Source: an uncultured Pseudobdellovibrionaceae bacterium (GTDB lineage Bacteria > Bdellovibrionota > Bdellovibrionia > Bdellovibrionales > JAMPXM01). Taken from it: a stretch of 9,835 bases of DNA. Position 1 is the first letter of the stretch. Each line of letters opens with the position of its first letter. Of this stretch, positions 1 through 6,569 are shown one piece after another. The notes beneath the pieces were generated by a model, which did no database searches, was not told the DNA's origin, and worked only from the letters and a program-made list of their open reading frames with translations. Location: contig CAKQVW010000085.1 of the NCBI GenBank assembly GCA_934277865.1, positions 1 through 9,835 of the forward strand, given 5' to 3'. A program made the position numbers and the translations under genes.

Positions 1-1
1 G

Positions 2-271
2 TCTCCGATCACGGCCTGGTTTGCTAAACGACTTGTGACGCATACAAAGTTCTTCGGAATGGTGAATCTGATTCTCGAGAAAGAGGCTATGCGAGAGCTC
101 TTTCAAGAGGCGGCGTCTCCAGAGGGCATGGCCACGCAGTTGGAGCAGCTTTTGGATGAAAACGTTCGGCGCGAAAAAGTGCTCGACCTCAAGCTTCTTA
201 AAGAAAAGCTTGGAGCCGTTGGTGCCACCTCGCGAGTTGTTTTGAGACTCGAGGAATACTTCGCGAAATGA
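2..271 (+). CDS. lpxB: Lipid-A-disaccharide synthase, C-terminal end (5' cut by window edge)
   Basis: Only the last 89 residues are present; the reading frame is open from base 2, so the gene begins outside the window. The fragment starts SPITAWFAKRLV and continues with a FFGMVNLILEKEAMRELFQ stretch. This matches the C-terminal pattern of LpxB (WxAKRLV, then a LPNLLAGRELVKELLQ-like segment, then a helical tail with paired leucines). LpxB is a family GT19 glycosyltransferase that joins UDP-2,3-diacylglucosamine to lipid X at the inner face of the cytoplasmic membrane. The stop codon overlaps the lpxK start in an ATGA at 268-271, which implies translational coupling and supports the assignment. 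The ATG at 35 is internal and is not a real start. The catalytic part cannot be seen, so the call rests on the tail and on the neighbouring lpxK. Confidence 0.85.
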   Translation, partial: SPITAWFAKRLVTHTKFFGMVNLILEKEAMRELFQEAASPEGMATQLEQLLDENVRREKVLDLKLLKEKLGAVGATSRVVLRLEEYFAK

Positions 272-1338
272 AATCCATGCCGTTGCACGTGATTTTGCTT
301 TGGCCGCTTTCACTTGTGTACGCGATGCTCATGCGCCTTCGATCTTGGTTCTACCTGGCTGGGGTCTTTCCAAGCGAGCCGAGTGGCGCCTACGTGGTTT
401 CCGTTGGAAACCTGCAGGTCGGCGGAACTGGTAAAACACCATTCGTGGTGATGCTGGCCAATCGCTGGAAGTCCAAAGCGCGTATCGGAGTTGTCAGCCG
501 CGGCTATGGAAGAGAGACGACGGGTGTGTGGCGTGTAGAGGCGAGCAAACCTCGTGCGGCAGAGCTCTTCGGTGATGAACCGACTCTGATTGCAGAAAGC
601 ACCTCGGTACCGGTTTTTGTCGGGGAGTCTCGTGTGCGAGCGGCACAAGACCTGATCGCCGCAGAGGGCACTAGGTTGATCATCTTGGATGATGGATTTC
701 AACACCTCAAACTTCGCAGAAGCTTCGACATTGTTTTGATCGATGCGTCTGCTCCGGACTGGCATTGGCGAGTTTTGCCAGCGGGTCGCTTTCGCGAACC
801 ACTGTCTGCTTTGGAACGAGCGGATCTCGTGATTTTAACCAAGACCGAGTCAGCCGATGCCTCTCGGCTCAAGGCGATTCGCAGTGAACTTCGGTCGCGA
901 TTGGACGGATTACGACGTCGCCAAGTTCCAGTGCTTTCGATGCGGCAAGAGCTTGAAATTCCTCAAGAGCTACAATCGAGTCAGGTGTTTTTGGTTGCGG
1001 GCCTTGCGCGCCCATCGAATTTTTTTGAACTGGCGAAACGTCAGAACATCGAAGTCGTTGGTGAATTGGCGTTTGACGACCACTATGCGTATAGCGAGGA
1101 CGACGTGCGAGACATCAAAGCCCACGCGAGTCGGGCCGGTGCGAGTACCGTTTTGACCACGGAAAAAGATGCCGTCAAACTGAAATCGATTTGGGAGAAA
1201 GTCGAGCCGGCGCTTGCTCTCGAGGTGGCGCGGCTGAATTTGGCGCCTGCAGATGAATCGGACCGTGTCGGCTTGGAGCGTTTGGATGCGATCATTATGG
1301 ATCAAACTCGTATTTTATCTCGTCCCACTCGCCGGTAA
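268..1338 (+). CDS. lpxK: Tetraacyldisaccharide 4'-kinase LpxK
   Basis: This 356-residue enzyme phosphorylates the 4' position of tetraacyldisaccharide 1-phosphate to give lipid IVA, at the cytoplasmic face of the inner membrane. A hydrophobic N-terminal segment (about residues 5-32) fits the membrane anchor of the family. The P-loop is clear (VGNLQVGGTGKTPFV, with GGTGKTP at 52-58). It is followed by SRGYGR (77-82), GDEPTLIA (102-109), DDGFQH (141-146) and a LPAGRFREPLSAL block (170-182), all LpxK signatures. It is somewhat longer than E. coli LpxK (328 residues), mainly towards the C-terminus. The start overlaps the lpxB stop in ATGA, and its own 3' end overlaps the acyltransferase gene by 53 bases, so the three genes are almost certainly one transcript. 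The presence of a complete LpxK predicts a 4'-phosphorylated lipid A, unless it is modified later. Confidence 0.97.
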   Translation: MKSMPLHVILLWPLSLVYAMLMRLRSWFYLAGVFPSEPSGAYVVSVGNLQVGGTGKTPFVVMLANRWKSKARIGVVSRGYGRETTGVWRVEASKPRAAELFGDEPTLIAESTSVPVFVGESRVRAAQDLIAAEGTRLIILDDGFQHLKLRRSFDIVLIDASAPDWHWRVLPAGRFREPLSALERADLVILTKTESADASRLKAIRSELRSRLDGLRRRQVPVLSMRQELEIPQELQSSQVFLVAGLARPSNFFELAKRQNIEVVGELAFDDHYAYSEDDVRDIKAHASRAGASTVLTTEKDAVKLKSIWEKVEPALALEVARLNLAPADESDRVGLERLDAIIMDQTRILSRPTRR

Positions 1339-2134
1339 TTTACTTGGGTGGCTGTGGTTTGACGTGTTTCGTATTCGCCGAAAAGTCGCGGTTGAAAATG
1401 TGGCATTGGCCTTTCCCGAGAAATCTCCGGCCGAGCATGTGCGAATCGCGCGAGCGTCTCTGCTTCATATGGGAAAGTCATTGATCGAATACTTCTGGCT
1501 TCCGCTGATGGAGAAAGAAGACTTTGAGAGATATTTTGAACTGCGTGGGACGGAAATCGTCGATCGTTGTCTGGCCGAGGGCAAGGGTGTCTATTTTCTT
1601 TGTTTGCACGTCGGAAATGGTGACCTCAGCACGGCCGCGGCGTCTCGCCACGGGTGGCCGATTTCGTTGCTCTCGAAGGTCTTCAAGGCGAAGTGGCTCA
1701 ATGGCCTCTGGTTTCGACTGCGTGGGCGGCATGGCACGCAATTTATTTCCCCGGAGAAGAGCTCGTTTGAAATATTGCGGGCAATCAAAGCCAATCGCAT
1801 TGTGATCTTTGTGCTCGATCAGTTTATGGGGCCTCCTATTGGCTGCAAGACCACGTTCTTCGGAAAAGAAACGGGAACCGCTATGGGCCTTGCGGTGATG
1901 GCCGATCGCACCAGAAGTCCTGTGATTCCTGTCACGACCTTTCGCAAAGCAAATGGCCATCACGTCATCGAATTCGCCGAGCCGATTCCTTGGCTCACCC
2001 CAGACGTAGGGCTAAGTCGTGACGAGAACATTCGTGCCATGACCCAGGTGTATACGGATAAAATTGAAGAGATCGTTCGCCGGCATCCCGAGCAATGGAT
2101 GTGGATTCACCGCAGATGGAAAAAATTCGGATGA
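1286..2134 (+). CDS. Late lipid A acyltransferase (LpxL/HtrB family)
   Basis: The 282-residue protein belongs to the lysophospholipid acyltransferase superfamily that adds secondary acyl chains to lipid A at the inner membrane. It shows an N-terminal hydrophobic helix (about residues 5-25), an RRKVAVENVALAFPE block (31-45), the catalytic HX4D motif as HVGNGD (H108, D113), and a C-terminal HPEQWMWIHRRWK signature. Length fits the family (about 290-310). The ATG at 1286 is preferred over the ATG at 1253: GGAG at 1275-1278 lies seven bases upstream, and the protein then begins directly with the membrane anchor. It therefore overlaps lpxK by 53 bases in another frame. The stop overlaps the next gene in ATGA (2131-2134). 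Whether it transfers lauroyl, myristoyl or another chain, and to which position, cannot be read from sequence, so no lpxL/lpxM symbol is given. Confidence 0.92.
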   Translation: MRSLWIKLVFYLVPLAGNLLGWLWFDVFRIRRKVAVENVALAFPEKSPAEHVRIARASLLHMGKSLIEYFWLPLMEKEDFERYFELRGTEIVDRCLAEGKGVYFLCLHVGNGDLSTAAASRHGWPISLLSKVFKAKWLNGLWFRLRGRHGTQFISPEKSSFEILRAIKANRIVIFVLDQFMGPPIGCKTTFFGKETGTAMGLAVMADRTRSPVIPVTTFRKANGHHVIEFAEPIPWLTPDVGLSRDENIRAMTQVYTDKIEEIVRRHPEQWMWIHRRWKKFG

Positions 2135-3249
2135 AATTTCGCCAGCCTCACTTTGCCCGCCACTTGGCCGCGATGGTTATTTCAGCCATGACAGCGGCTG
2201 CGGTTCTTGCTTCCACCACCGGCTGTGCCAGTCGCTTCCTGCAATTTGAAAACTCCGAACAGGTTTTGCAGAACAAGGAGTTTGATCAGGCGATTCAGGT
2301 GAAAGAGCTTGCGACTCCGACGCCGAGTCCGGCGCCTGGCGACACCGGGAAGGAAGCGGGTGCTGTGACAGCGGCGCCGGAGCCAGTCGGAAAAGTGCCA
2401 GTCAGGCCGACTCCGAAACCCAAGCCAACACCAAAGCCGAAACCAACGCCAAAGCCGAAAGCAGGTGCGGGAAAAGACGCAGGCCCGAAAGGCCGCGAGC
2501 CAAGTTTCGAAGACAGCGAGGGGTTTCCAGTCGGCGCGCGTCGCCCACTGATTGATCCCTTCAATGTTGGCGAAGAAGTGGTTCTTGATATTTCCTATTT
2601 CGGAGTCGATGCGGGCGAACTGACCATGCAGGTACGTCCGCTTGTTGAGGTGAATGGCCGCAAGGCCTATCGTTTCCACAGCATTGCACGAACGGTCTCG
2701 GTCTTTGAGATGTTCTACAAAGTCGATGACTACGCCGAGACACTGGTCGACTTTGAAACGCTGCTTCCGGCGAGCTACACACTCAACGTCAAAGAATCGA
2801 AACTGCTTCGCAACGCTCGGGCCCTGCACAATTGGGAACAGGGGCGTATGTTTTTTTGGGATAAAAAAATCACCAAGGAACATGGGGTCGAGGAAAAAAA
2901 GGAAGACTGGGAGATGCCTGCGTTCTCACAGAACATCTTCTCGTCGCTCTGGTATCTCCGAGTGTTTCAATTGACGCCGGGAAAAAAGATTCAGTTTCGG
3001 ATGTCGCATGAAAATGAAAATCTGCTGATCACTTGCGAAGTTGTACGCCGGGAGATTTTGGATACCAAAATTGGAAAGATCCCAACGGTTGTGATTCGTC
3101 CCGCCGCCGAGAAAGATGGCGAGAAGAAAAACATTGGCGACAACCTCTTCTGGCTCACGGATGACGACAACAAGATCATGGTGCGAATGGAAAGCAAGAT
3201 TAAGCTCGGCACAATCGTCGGTTCATTGAATCGCCTTAAGCGTCGATAA
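2131..3249 (+). CDS. DUF3108-domain lipoprotein with Pro/Lys/Thr linker
   Basis: This 372-residue protein has a basic N-terminus, a hydrophobic core (about residues 12-28) and a permissive lipobox TTGC with the lipidated Cys at residue 32. Alanine at +2 would favour the outer membrane under the Lol rule. Next comes a low-complexity linker containing three exact PTPKPK repeats (93-110). From about residue 142 the folded part starts at DPFNVGEEVVLDISYFGVDAGE and has the pattern of DUF3108: GE.....ISYFGV.AGE, a central HSIARTVSVFEMFYKVDD segment, and a C-terminal LFWLTDDDNKIMVRME strand. The function of DUF3108 proteins is not established; many lie near envelope genes. The start at 2131 is chosen over 2095 because it gives a clean signal peptide and an ATGA overlap with the acyltransferase stop. 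The operon position suggests an envelope role, but a direct role in lipid A synthesis is not shown. Confidence 0.88.
   Translation: MKFRQPHFARHLAAMVISAMTAAAVLASTTGCASRFLQFENSEQVLQNKEFDQAIQVKELATPTPSPAPGDTGKEAGAVTAAPEPVGKVPVRPTPKPKPTPKPKPTPKPKAGAGKDAGPKGREPSFEDSEGFPVGARRPLIDPFNVGEEVVLDISYFGVDAGELTMQVRPLVEVNGRKAYRFHSIARTVSVFEMFYKVDDYAETLVDFETLLPASYTLNVKESKLLRNARALHNWEQGRMFFWDKKITKEHGVEEKKEDWEMPAFSQNIFSSLWYLRVFQLTPGKKIQFRMSHENENLLITCEVVRREILDTKIGKIPTVVIRPAAEKDGEKKNIGDNLFWLTDDDNKIMVRMESKIKLGTIVGSLNRLKRR
2407..2460 (+). repeat. Three tandem 18-base units encoding PTPKPK
   Basis: Three in-frame hexapeptide repeats PTPKPK follow one another without interruption inside the DUF3108 lipoprotein. The last two units differ at a single base (ACA versus ACG), while the first uses different synonymous codons. 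The segment would form an extended, positively charged linker of the kind found in TonB-like and other envelope-spanning proteins. Here it would hold the folded domain away from the lipidated N-terminus. Near-identical units can change copy number by slippage in steps that keep the frame. Confidence 0.9.
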
Positions 3250-3261
3250 CAGGAGTCCGTT

Positions 3262-4623
3262 TTGAATATTCGTTTTTTGGGTGCGGTAGGTTGTGTCACG
3301 GGCTCTCGTCATCTCATCGAGTCGAAGTCTGGCAAACGTATTCTCGTCGACTGCGGCATGTTTCAGGGAAGCAAAGAGCTACGCCTGAGAAACTGGAGCC
3401 CGTTTCCAATTCCAGCATCGTCCATTGATGCTGTGATTCTCACGCATGCGCACATCGATCATTCGGGCTTTTTGCCACGCCTTGCTGCGCAAGGGTTTCG
3501 TGGCCCCGTGTTTGTCACTCCACCCACCGAGGATCTATGCTCCATTCTGCTTCTGGACAGCGCGCACCTGCACGAAGAGGATGCGCGTTATGCCAATCGG
3601 AAAGGGTTTTCCAAACACACGCCGGCTTTGCCACTTTATACAGTGGACGAGGCGGAAAAGAGCTTGAGGCTGCTGCGCTCGGTTGAGTTTCACGAAAGCT
3701 TTGAACCAGCGGCTGGGTTTCGCGCGAAGTTCACGAGAGTTGGGCACATTTTGGGTGCGGCCTCAGTGTATCTCGAGGTGGATGGCGAGTCCGTGCTGTT
3801 CTCGGGCGATATTGGCCGACCAAGTGACCCGATAATCAAGGTACCAGAACCTCGTCCCAAGGCGGATTACGTCGTGATCGAGTCGACGTATGGAAACCGT
3901 GAACATGTGGAGTCCAATCTCACCGAACAGCTTCGAGAGGCGATTGTGCGCACAATCGCACGTGGTGGAATTGTTTTGATTCCCGCCTTTTCGGTCGGCC
4001 GCACGCAATTGGTATTGGAGACCTTGCTCCGTCTGAAGGAGGCGGGTGAGATCCCGGAGGTTCCAGTTTATTTAAATAGCCCGATGTCCATTCGCGTGAA
4101 CAGCGTTTTCTGCAAACACGCCAGCGAAACCATCTTGTCGGATGAGCGTGTTCGCGAAATTTGTGATGTGGCGATTCCGGTCGCGGATGTCGAGCAGTCT
4201 CGTGCGCTCAATGATCGCCGTGATCCTGCGATCATTGTCGCGGCCAACGGCATGGCGACGGGTGGACGAATTTTGCATCACCTAAAGAGTTTGGTTGGCG
4301 ATCCGAAGCACACCATTCTGTTTACCGGCTATCAAGCCGAAGGCACTCGGGGCGCCAAGATGTTGTCTGGCGAGCCGACGATTCGCATTCATGGACAAGA
4401 GCTAGATGTAAAAATGGAAGTGGCGGTGTTGGACAACGTGTCTGCACATGCTGATGGCTCGGAGCTCATCGACTGGCTGAAAAGTGGACCGGCGGAGAGT
4501 CTTAAAGAGACCAAAGGGGTTTACATCACCCATGGAGAAAAAGAGGCAAGCGATGCCCTCAAACTGAGAATCGAAAAAGAGCTTGGAATGAAGGTTCTGC
4601 CGTCGCCAACTCTCGAGGCCTAG
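3262..4623 (+). CDS. Metallo-beta-lactamase/beta-CASP family nuclease
   Basis: The 453-residue protein is a complete beta-CASP enzyme, a zinc-dependent family of RNA nucleases including CPSF-73-like proteins and Thermus TTHA0252. The metallo-beta-lactamase motifs are all present: THAHIDH (H62, H64, D66, H67), H162 in GHILGAAS, and D183 in SGDIGR. The beta-CASP part follows with IESTYGNR (E207, motif A), GGRILHHL (H339 or H340, motif B), and VSAHADGSELIDWL (H396, motif C), then ITHGE (H424). No KH domain precedes it. The start is TTG at 3262, with AGGAG at 3251-3255 six bases upstream, and MNIRFLGAVGCVTGS is the usual family N-terminus. It lies 12 bases after the lipoprotein gene, so it is probably the last gene of the lpx transcript. 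RNA cleavage or 5' exonuclease activity is inferred from family; a link to lipid A is not evident. Confidence 0.95.
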   Translation: MNIRFLGAVGCVTGSRHLIESKSGKRILVDCGMFQGSKELRLRNWSPFPIPASSIDAVILTHAHIDHSGFLPRLAAQGFRGPVFVTPPTEDLCSILLLDSAHLHEEDARYANRKGFSKHTPALPLYTVDEAEKSLRLLRSVEFHESFEPAAGFRAKFTRVGHILGAASVYLEVDGESVLFSGDIGRPSDPIIKVPEPRPKADYVVIESTYGNREHVESNLTEQLREAIVRTIARGGIVLIPAFSVGRTQLVLETLLRLKEAGEIPEVPVYLNSPMSIRVNSVFCKHASETILSDERVREICDVAIPVADVEQSRALNDRRDPAIIVAANGMATGGRILHHLKSLVGDPKHTILFTGYQAEGTRGAKMLSGEPTIRIHGQELDVKMEVAVLDNVSAHADGSELIDWLKSGPAESLKETKGVYITHGEKEASDALKLRIEKELGMKVLPSPTLEA

Positions 4624-4636
4624 TGGCTCTCGAGAG
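4610..4636. terminator. Hairpin spanning the two convergent stop codons
   Basis: Bases 4610-4620 pair with 4625-4636 to give an 11-bp stem with a single bulged T at 4628 and a TAGT loop. Both arms contain CTCGAG. The loop and its closing C carry the stop codons of both convergent genes, in the CTAG at 4620-4623. There is no T-run next to the stem on either strand, so it is not a textbook intrinsic terminator. It could act as a bidirectional 3'-end stabiliser or a Rho-assisted stop. Confidence 0.4.
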
Positions 4637-5252
4637 ACTTGAGGATCGACTCGTAGCTTTCTCCTCGGATGACTTCTTTTACGATAAAGAGCGCTCGATT
4701 TAACTTGGCGCTGAATGACCCGCAGGCGGACGCGCCGACGATGAATCGTTGAGGATGGGCTTTCCATGCGTCTCGGATCCGTTCATTGAGTTCGGAGGCT
4801 TCGTGATAGGTCTCAGCACGAAGTGGATTGTCGAGGTCGTAGTTCGTGCGTGGGGCCGTGTCGAGATGTAAGACCCAATCATAGCGTGCGACTTCATCTT
4901 CGACGCTCGAGCCAACGGATTTCAGATACTCCTCAGGAGTTGCACGATCGGGCCAGTAGGCCAAACCATCTAAACTACCGCGATCACAAATCAGCAGCCG
5001 CGATTTTCCTGTTGAGTGTCTTTCTGCCAGGCTTTCATCAGTGAGCATCGATTCAAGTTCACGCTGCACGTGATAAATCGCGCACTGTTGGTAGCGAACG
5101 CTATCGTTGTTTTTACGTCTGGGCCAGCCGCCCCCGTAAAGAATGCTTGCTGCTTCTGGGACGACGATCAGCTGATCGGCCATCTCCCTCATCAACGCCT
5201 GGGCCAAAGTGGTTTTGCCGCCGGAAGGGCCGCCTGTGAGCACGAGGTTCAT
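4620..5252 (-). CDS. Small P-loop NTPase, AAA_28/Ttd14-like
   Basis: This 210-residue protein opens with MNLVLTGGPSGGKTTLAQAL, a canonical Walker A (GGPSGGKT at 7-14, K13). It then has VVPEAASIL (30-38), a LLICDRGSLDGLAYW segment (86-100) carrying a Walker-B-like D90, and DLDNPLRAETYHEASELNERIRDAW. The last block strongly resembles the NP.RxE...EA..LD.....W..HP pattern of Ttd14-like and NadR-like P-loop proteins. The substrate is unknown; relatives are nucleotide or nucleoside kinases, or GTP/phosphoinositide-binding proteins. The ATG at 5252 is preferred because it puts the P-loop at residue 7 as in relatives. An upstream start at 5384 would add 44 unrelated residues and run into the divergent gene. 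The ribosome site is weak (GAAGAG). It is monocistronic, convergent with the nuclease and divergent from the GT9 gene. Confidence 0.82.
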   Translation of the reverse strand: MNLVLTGGPSGGKTTLAQALMREMADQLIVVPEAASILYGGGWPRRKNNDSVRYQQCAIYHVQRELESMLTDESLAERHSTGKSRLLICDRGSLDGLAYWPDRATPEEYLKSVGSSVEDEVARYDWVLHLDTAPRTNYDLDNPLRAETYHEASELNERIRDAWKAHPQRFIVGASACGSFSAKLNRALFIVKEVIRGESYESILKSLESH

Positions 5253-5360
5253 GGGCTCTTCAGATACTACGCCCCAGGCTACTAGACCAAGACCTTTGAA
5301 TGGAAAATTCAAGACCGAGGGCCAATAGGAAGTATTTCGACATACGACTAAAATAAAGAA
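5253..5360. promoter_or_regulatory. Divergent intergenic region between the NTPase and GT9 genes
   Basis: This 108-base gap must hold the promoters of both divergent genes unless they start within the neighbouring coding sequence. On the plus strand a TAAAAT hexamer (5349-5354) matches the -10 consensus at five of six positions, but it lies only six bases before the ATG at 5361. No good -35 stands 16-18 bases upstream. No Shine-Dalgarno sequence is visible directly before that ATG. On the minus strand I found no convincing promoter pair. No palindrome long enough to be called an operator is present. Confidence 0.4.
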
Positions 5361-6557
5361 ATGGGACAGCCCTCTTGTCGACATTTTAATGGCTACAAGC
5401 CATGCCCTCAGGTTGATTCTTTAAAAGTCGACTGTGCACCTGGCTGTGTGGCGTTTGAACCTCGTGCAACAGGTGAAAATATTCTTCTCGTTCATCTCGG
5501 TGCCTTGGGCGCCGTTGCTCGGTCGACGGCTCTTTTGCCGGCGATTCATCGTAAATATCCAGATGCGACGCTCACCTGGGTGACCGATCGACCTGGCGAT
5601 CAAATTCTGATGGGAGTTCCTGGAATTCATCGGGTTTTGACAACTACCACGTCGGACCTTTTAAAGCTTCGTGCTCTGCAGTTTGATGTCGCATTGGTCG
5701 TGGACAAATCTCTTGAGGCGGAAGGTGTGCTCGCCCATCTGCAAGTGCAGCCGGAGTCGGTTTTTGGCTTCCGCGTGAATGCTCGTACGGGCGCCGTCAT
5801 GCCAGCAACCGCTGCGGCTTCCGAACTATGGAGCATCGGGATCTCAAATAAGACGAAGTTTTTTGAAAACCGAAAAACGGAAAACCAGCTCATCCATGAA
5901 GCTCTAGAACTTGGGCCTTTTGTGAACGACGAATATCAACTCTGTCTGACGTCGACCGAATCAAAAGCCGCCGTAGATCGCCGATCACAATGGGTGACAC
6001 CGAAGTCCTTCAAGTATGTCGTCGGGCTCAACACGGGATGTGCCAATACCATCGCCGCCAAGAAGCTTTCCATCGAAGGGCATGTGGGCTTGATCAAAGA
6101 ATTGAGAAATCTGGCGGACGTTCAGATCGTCCTTCTCGGAGGGCGCGAAGATACAGATCGCAATGCGCAGATCGCGAAGTTGGCAAGCGTACATGGTATC
6201 GATGTGATCCAGTCTTCGACGACCGAGGGGATTCGTGACGGCATGATCAGCGTTGCGGCCTGTGACCTTGTGGTATCAGGAGACAGTTTCGGCCTCCACC
6301 TGGCGATCGGCTTAAAACGCCCGGTCGTTGCGTGGTTTGGCCCGACATGTTCGCAAGAGATTGAAATTTATGGCCGCGGGCACAAAGTGGAAACTCTGGC
6401 GGGTTGCTCGCCCTGTTGGAAGCGTCAGTGCTCGATGAATCCGATGTGTTACGACCTCGTGGATTTTCGCGACATGGCCCGCAAAATCGTGGCCGTTTTA
6501 GGCGACGATTCTAGAGTGTCAGGGCGGCTTCGGCTTGAGGTCTCTCCGGGACTGTGA
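5361..6557 (+). CDS. GT9 family glycosyltransferase (heptosyltransferase-like) with N-terminal Cys cluster
   Basis: The 398-residue protein has the two-Rossmann layout of family GT9 ADP-heptose:LPS heptosyltransferases. It begins with a four-cysteine module (C6, C15, C25, C29; CRHFNGYKPC...CAPGC) seen in a subgroup of GT9 proteins and probably binding a metal. The N-domain follows at ENILLVHLGALGAVARSTALL (39-59). The C-domain has VGLNTGC (221-227), VVSGDSFGLHLAIGLKRPVVAWFGPT (304-329), and a second cysteine cluster, CSPCWKRQC...C (349-363). Two motifs deviate: the GD of the GT9 N-terminal loop is GA (A51), and the usual D-[ST]-G-xx-H is DSFGLH. The acceptor is likely LPS core, but the changed loop leaves activity uncertain. 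The start is fixed by the cysteine module, although no ribosome site is clear. The next GT9 gene begins 12 bases after it. Confidence 0.9.
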   Translation: MGQPSCRHFNGYKPCPQVDSLKVDCAPGCVAFEPRATGENILLVHLGALGAVARSTALLPAIHRKYPDATLTWVTDRPGDQILMGVPGIHRVLTTTTSDLLKLRALQFDVALVVDKSLEAEGVLAHLQVQPESVFGFRVNARTGAVMPATAAASELWSIGISNKTKFFENRKTENQLIHEALELGPFVNDEYQLCLTSTESKAAVDRRSQWVTPKSFKYVVGLNTGCANTIAAKKLSIEGHVGLIKELRNLADVQIVLLGGREDTDRNAQIAKLASVHGIDVIQSSTTEGIRDGMISVAACDLVVSGDSFGLHLAIGLKRPVVAWFGPTCSQEIEIYGRGHKVETLAGCSPCWKRQCSMNPMCYDLVDFRDMARKIVAVLGDDSRVSGRLRLEVSPGL

Positions 6558-6569
6558 TGATCTAGCTCC

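Noticed and set aside
1253..1285. Upstream ATG at 1253 as start of the acyltransferase
   Set aside because: It would add 11 residues before the membrane anchor and deepen the overlap with lpxK; the ATG at 1286 has GGAG at the right distance.
2095..2130. ATG at 2095 as start of the DUF3108 lipoprotein
   Set aside because: It adds an acidic, charged dozen residues before the signal peptide; 2131 gives a proper signal peptide and an ATGA overlap.
2407..2460. Short tandem repeat as a CRISPR-like or mobile feature
   Set aside because: The units are contiguous, in frame, 18 bases long and encode a linker; there are no spacers.
2182..2883. Long minus-strand open frame opposite the DUF3108 gene
   Set aside because: It encodes a low-complexity, Arg/Phe/Trp-rich product with no recognisable motif and lies fully antisense to a well-supported gene; it is a shadow frame.
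5253..5384. Longer start (5384) for the minus-strand NTPase
   Set aside because: The extra 44 residues are unlike P-loop protein N-termini and would overlap the first codons of the divergent GT9 gene.
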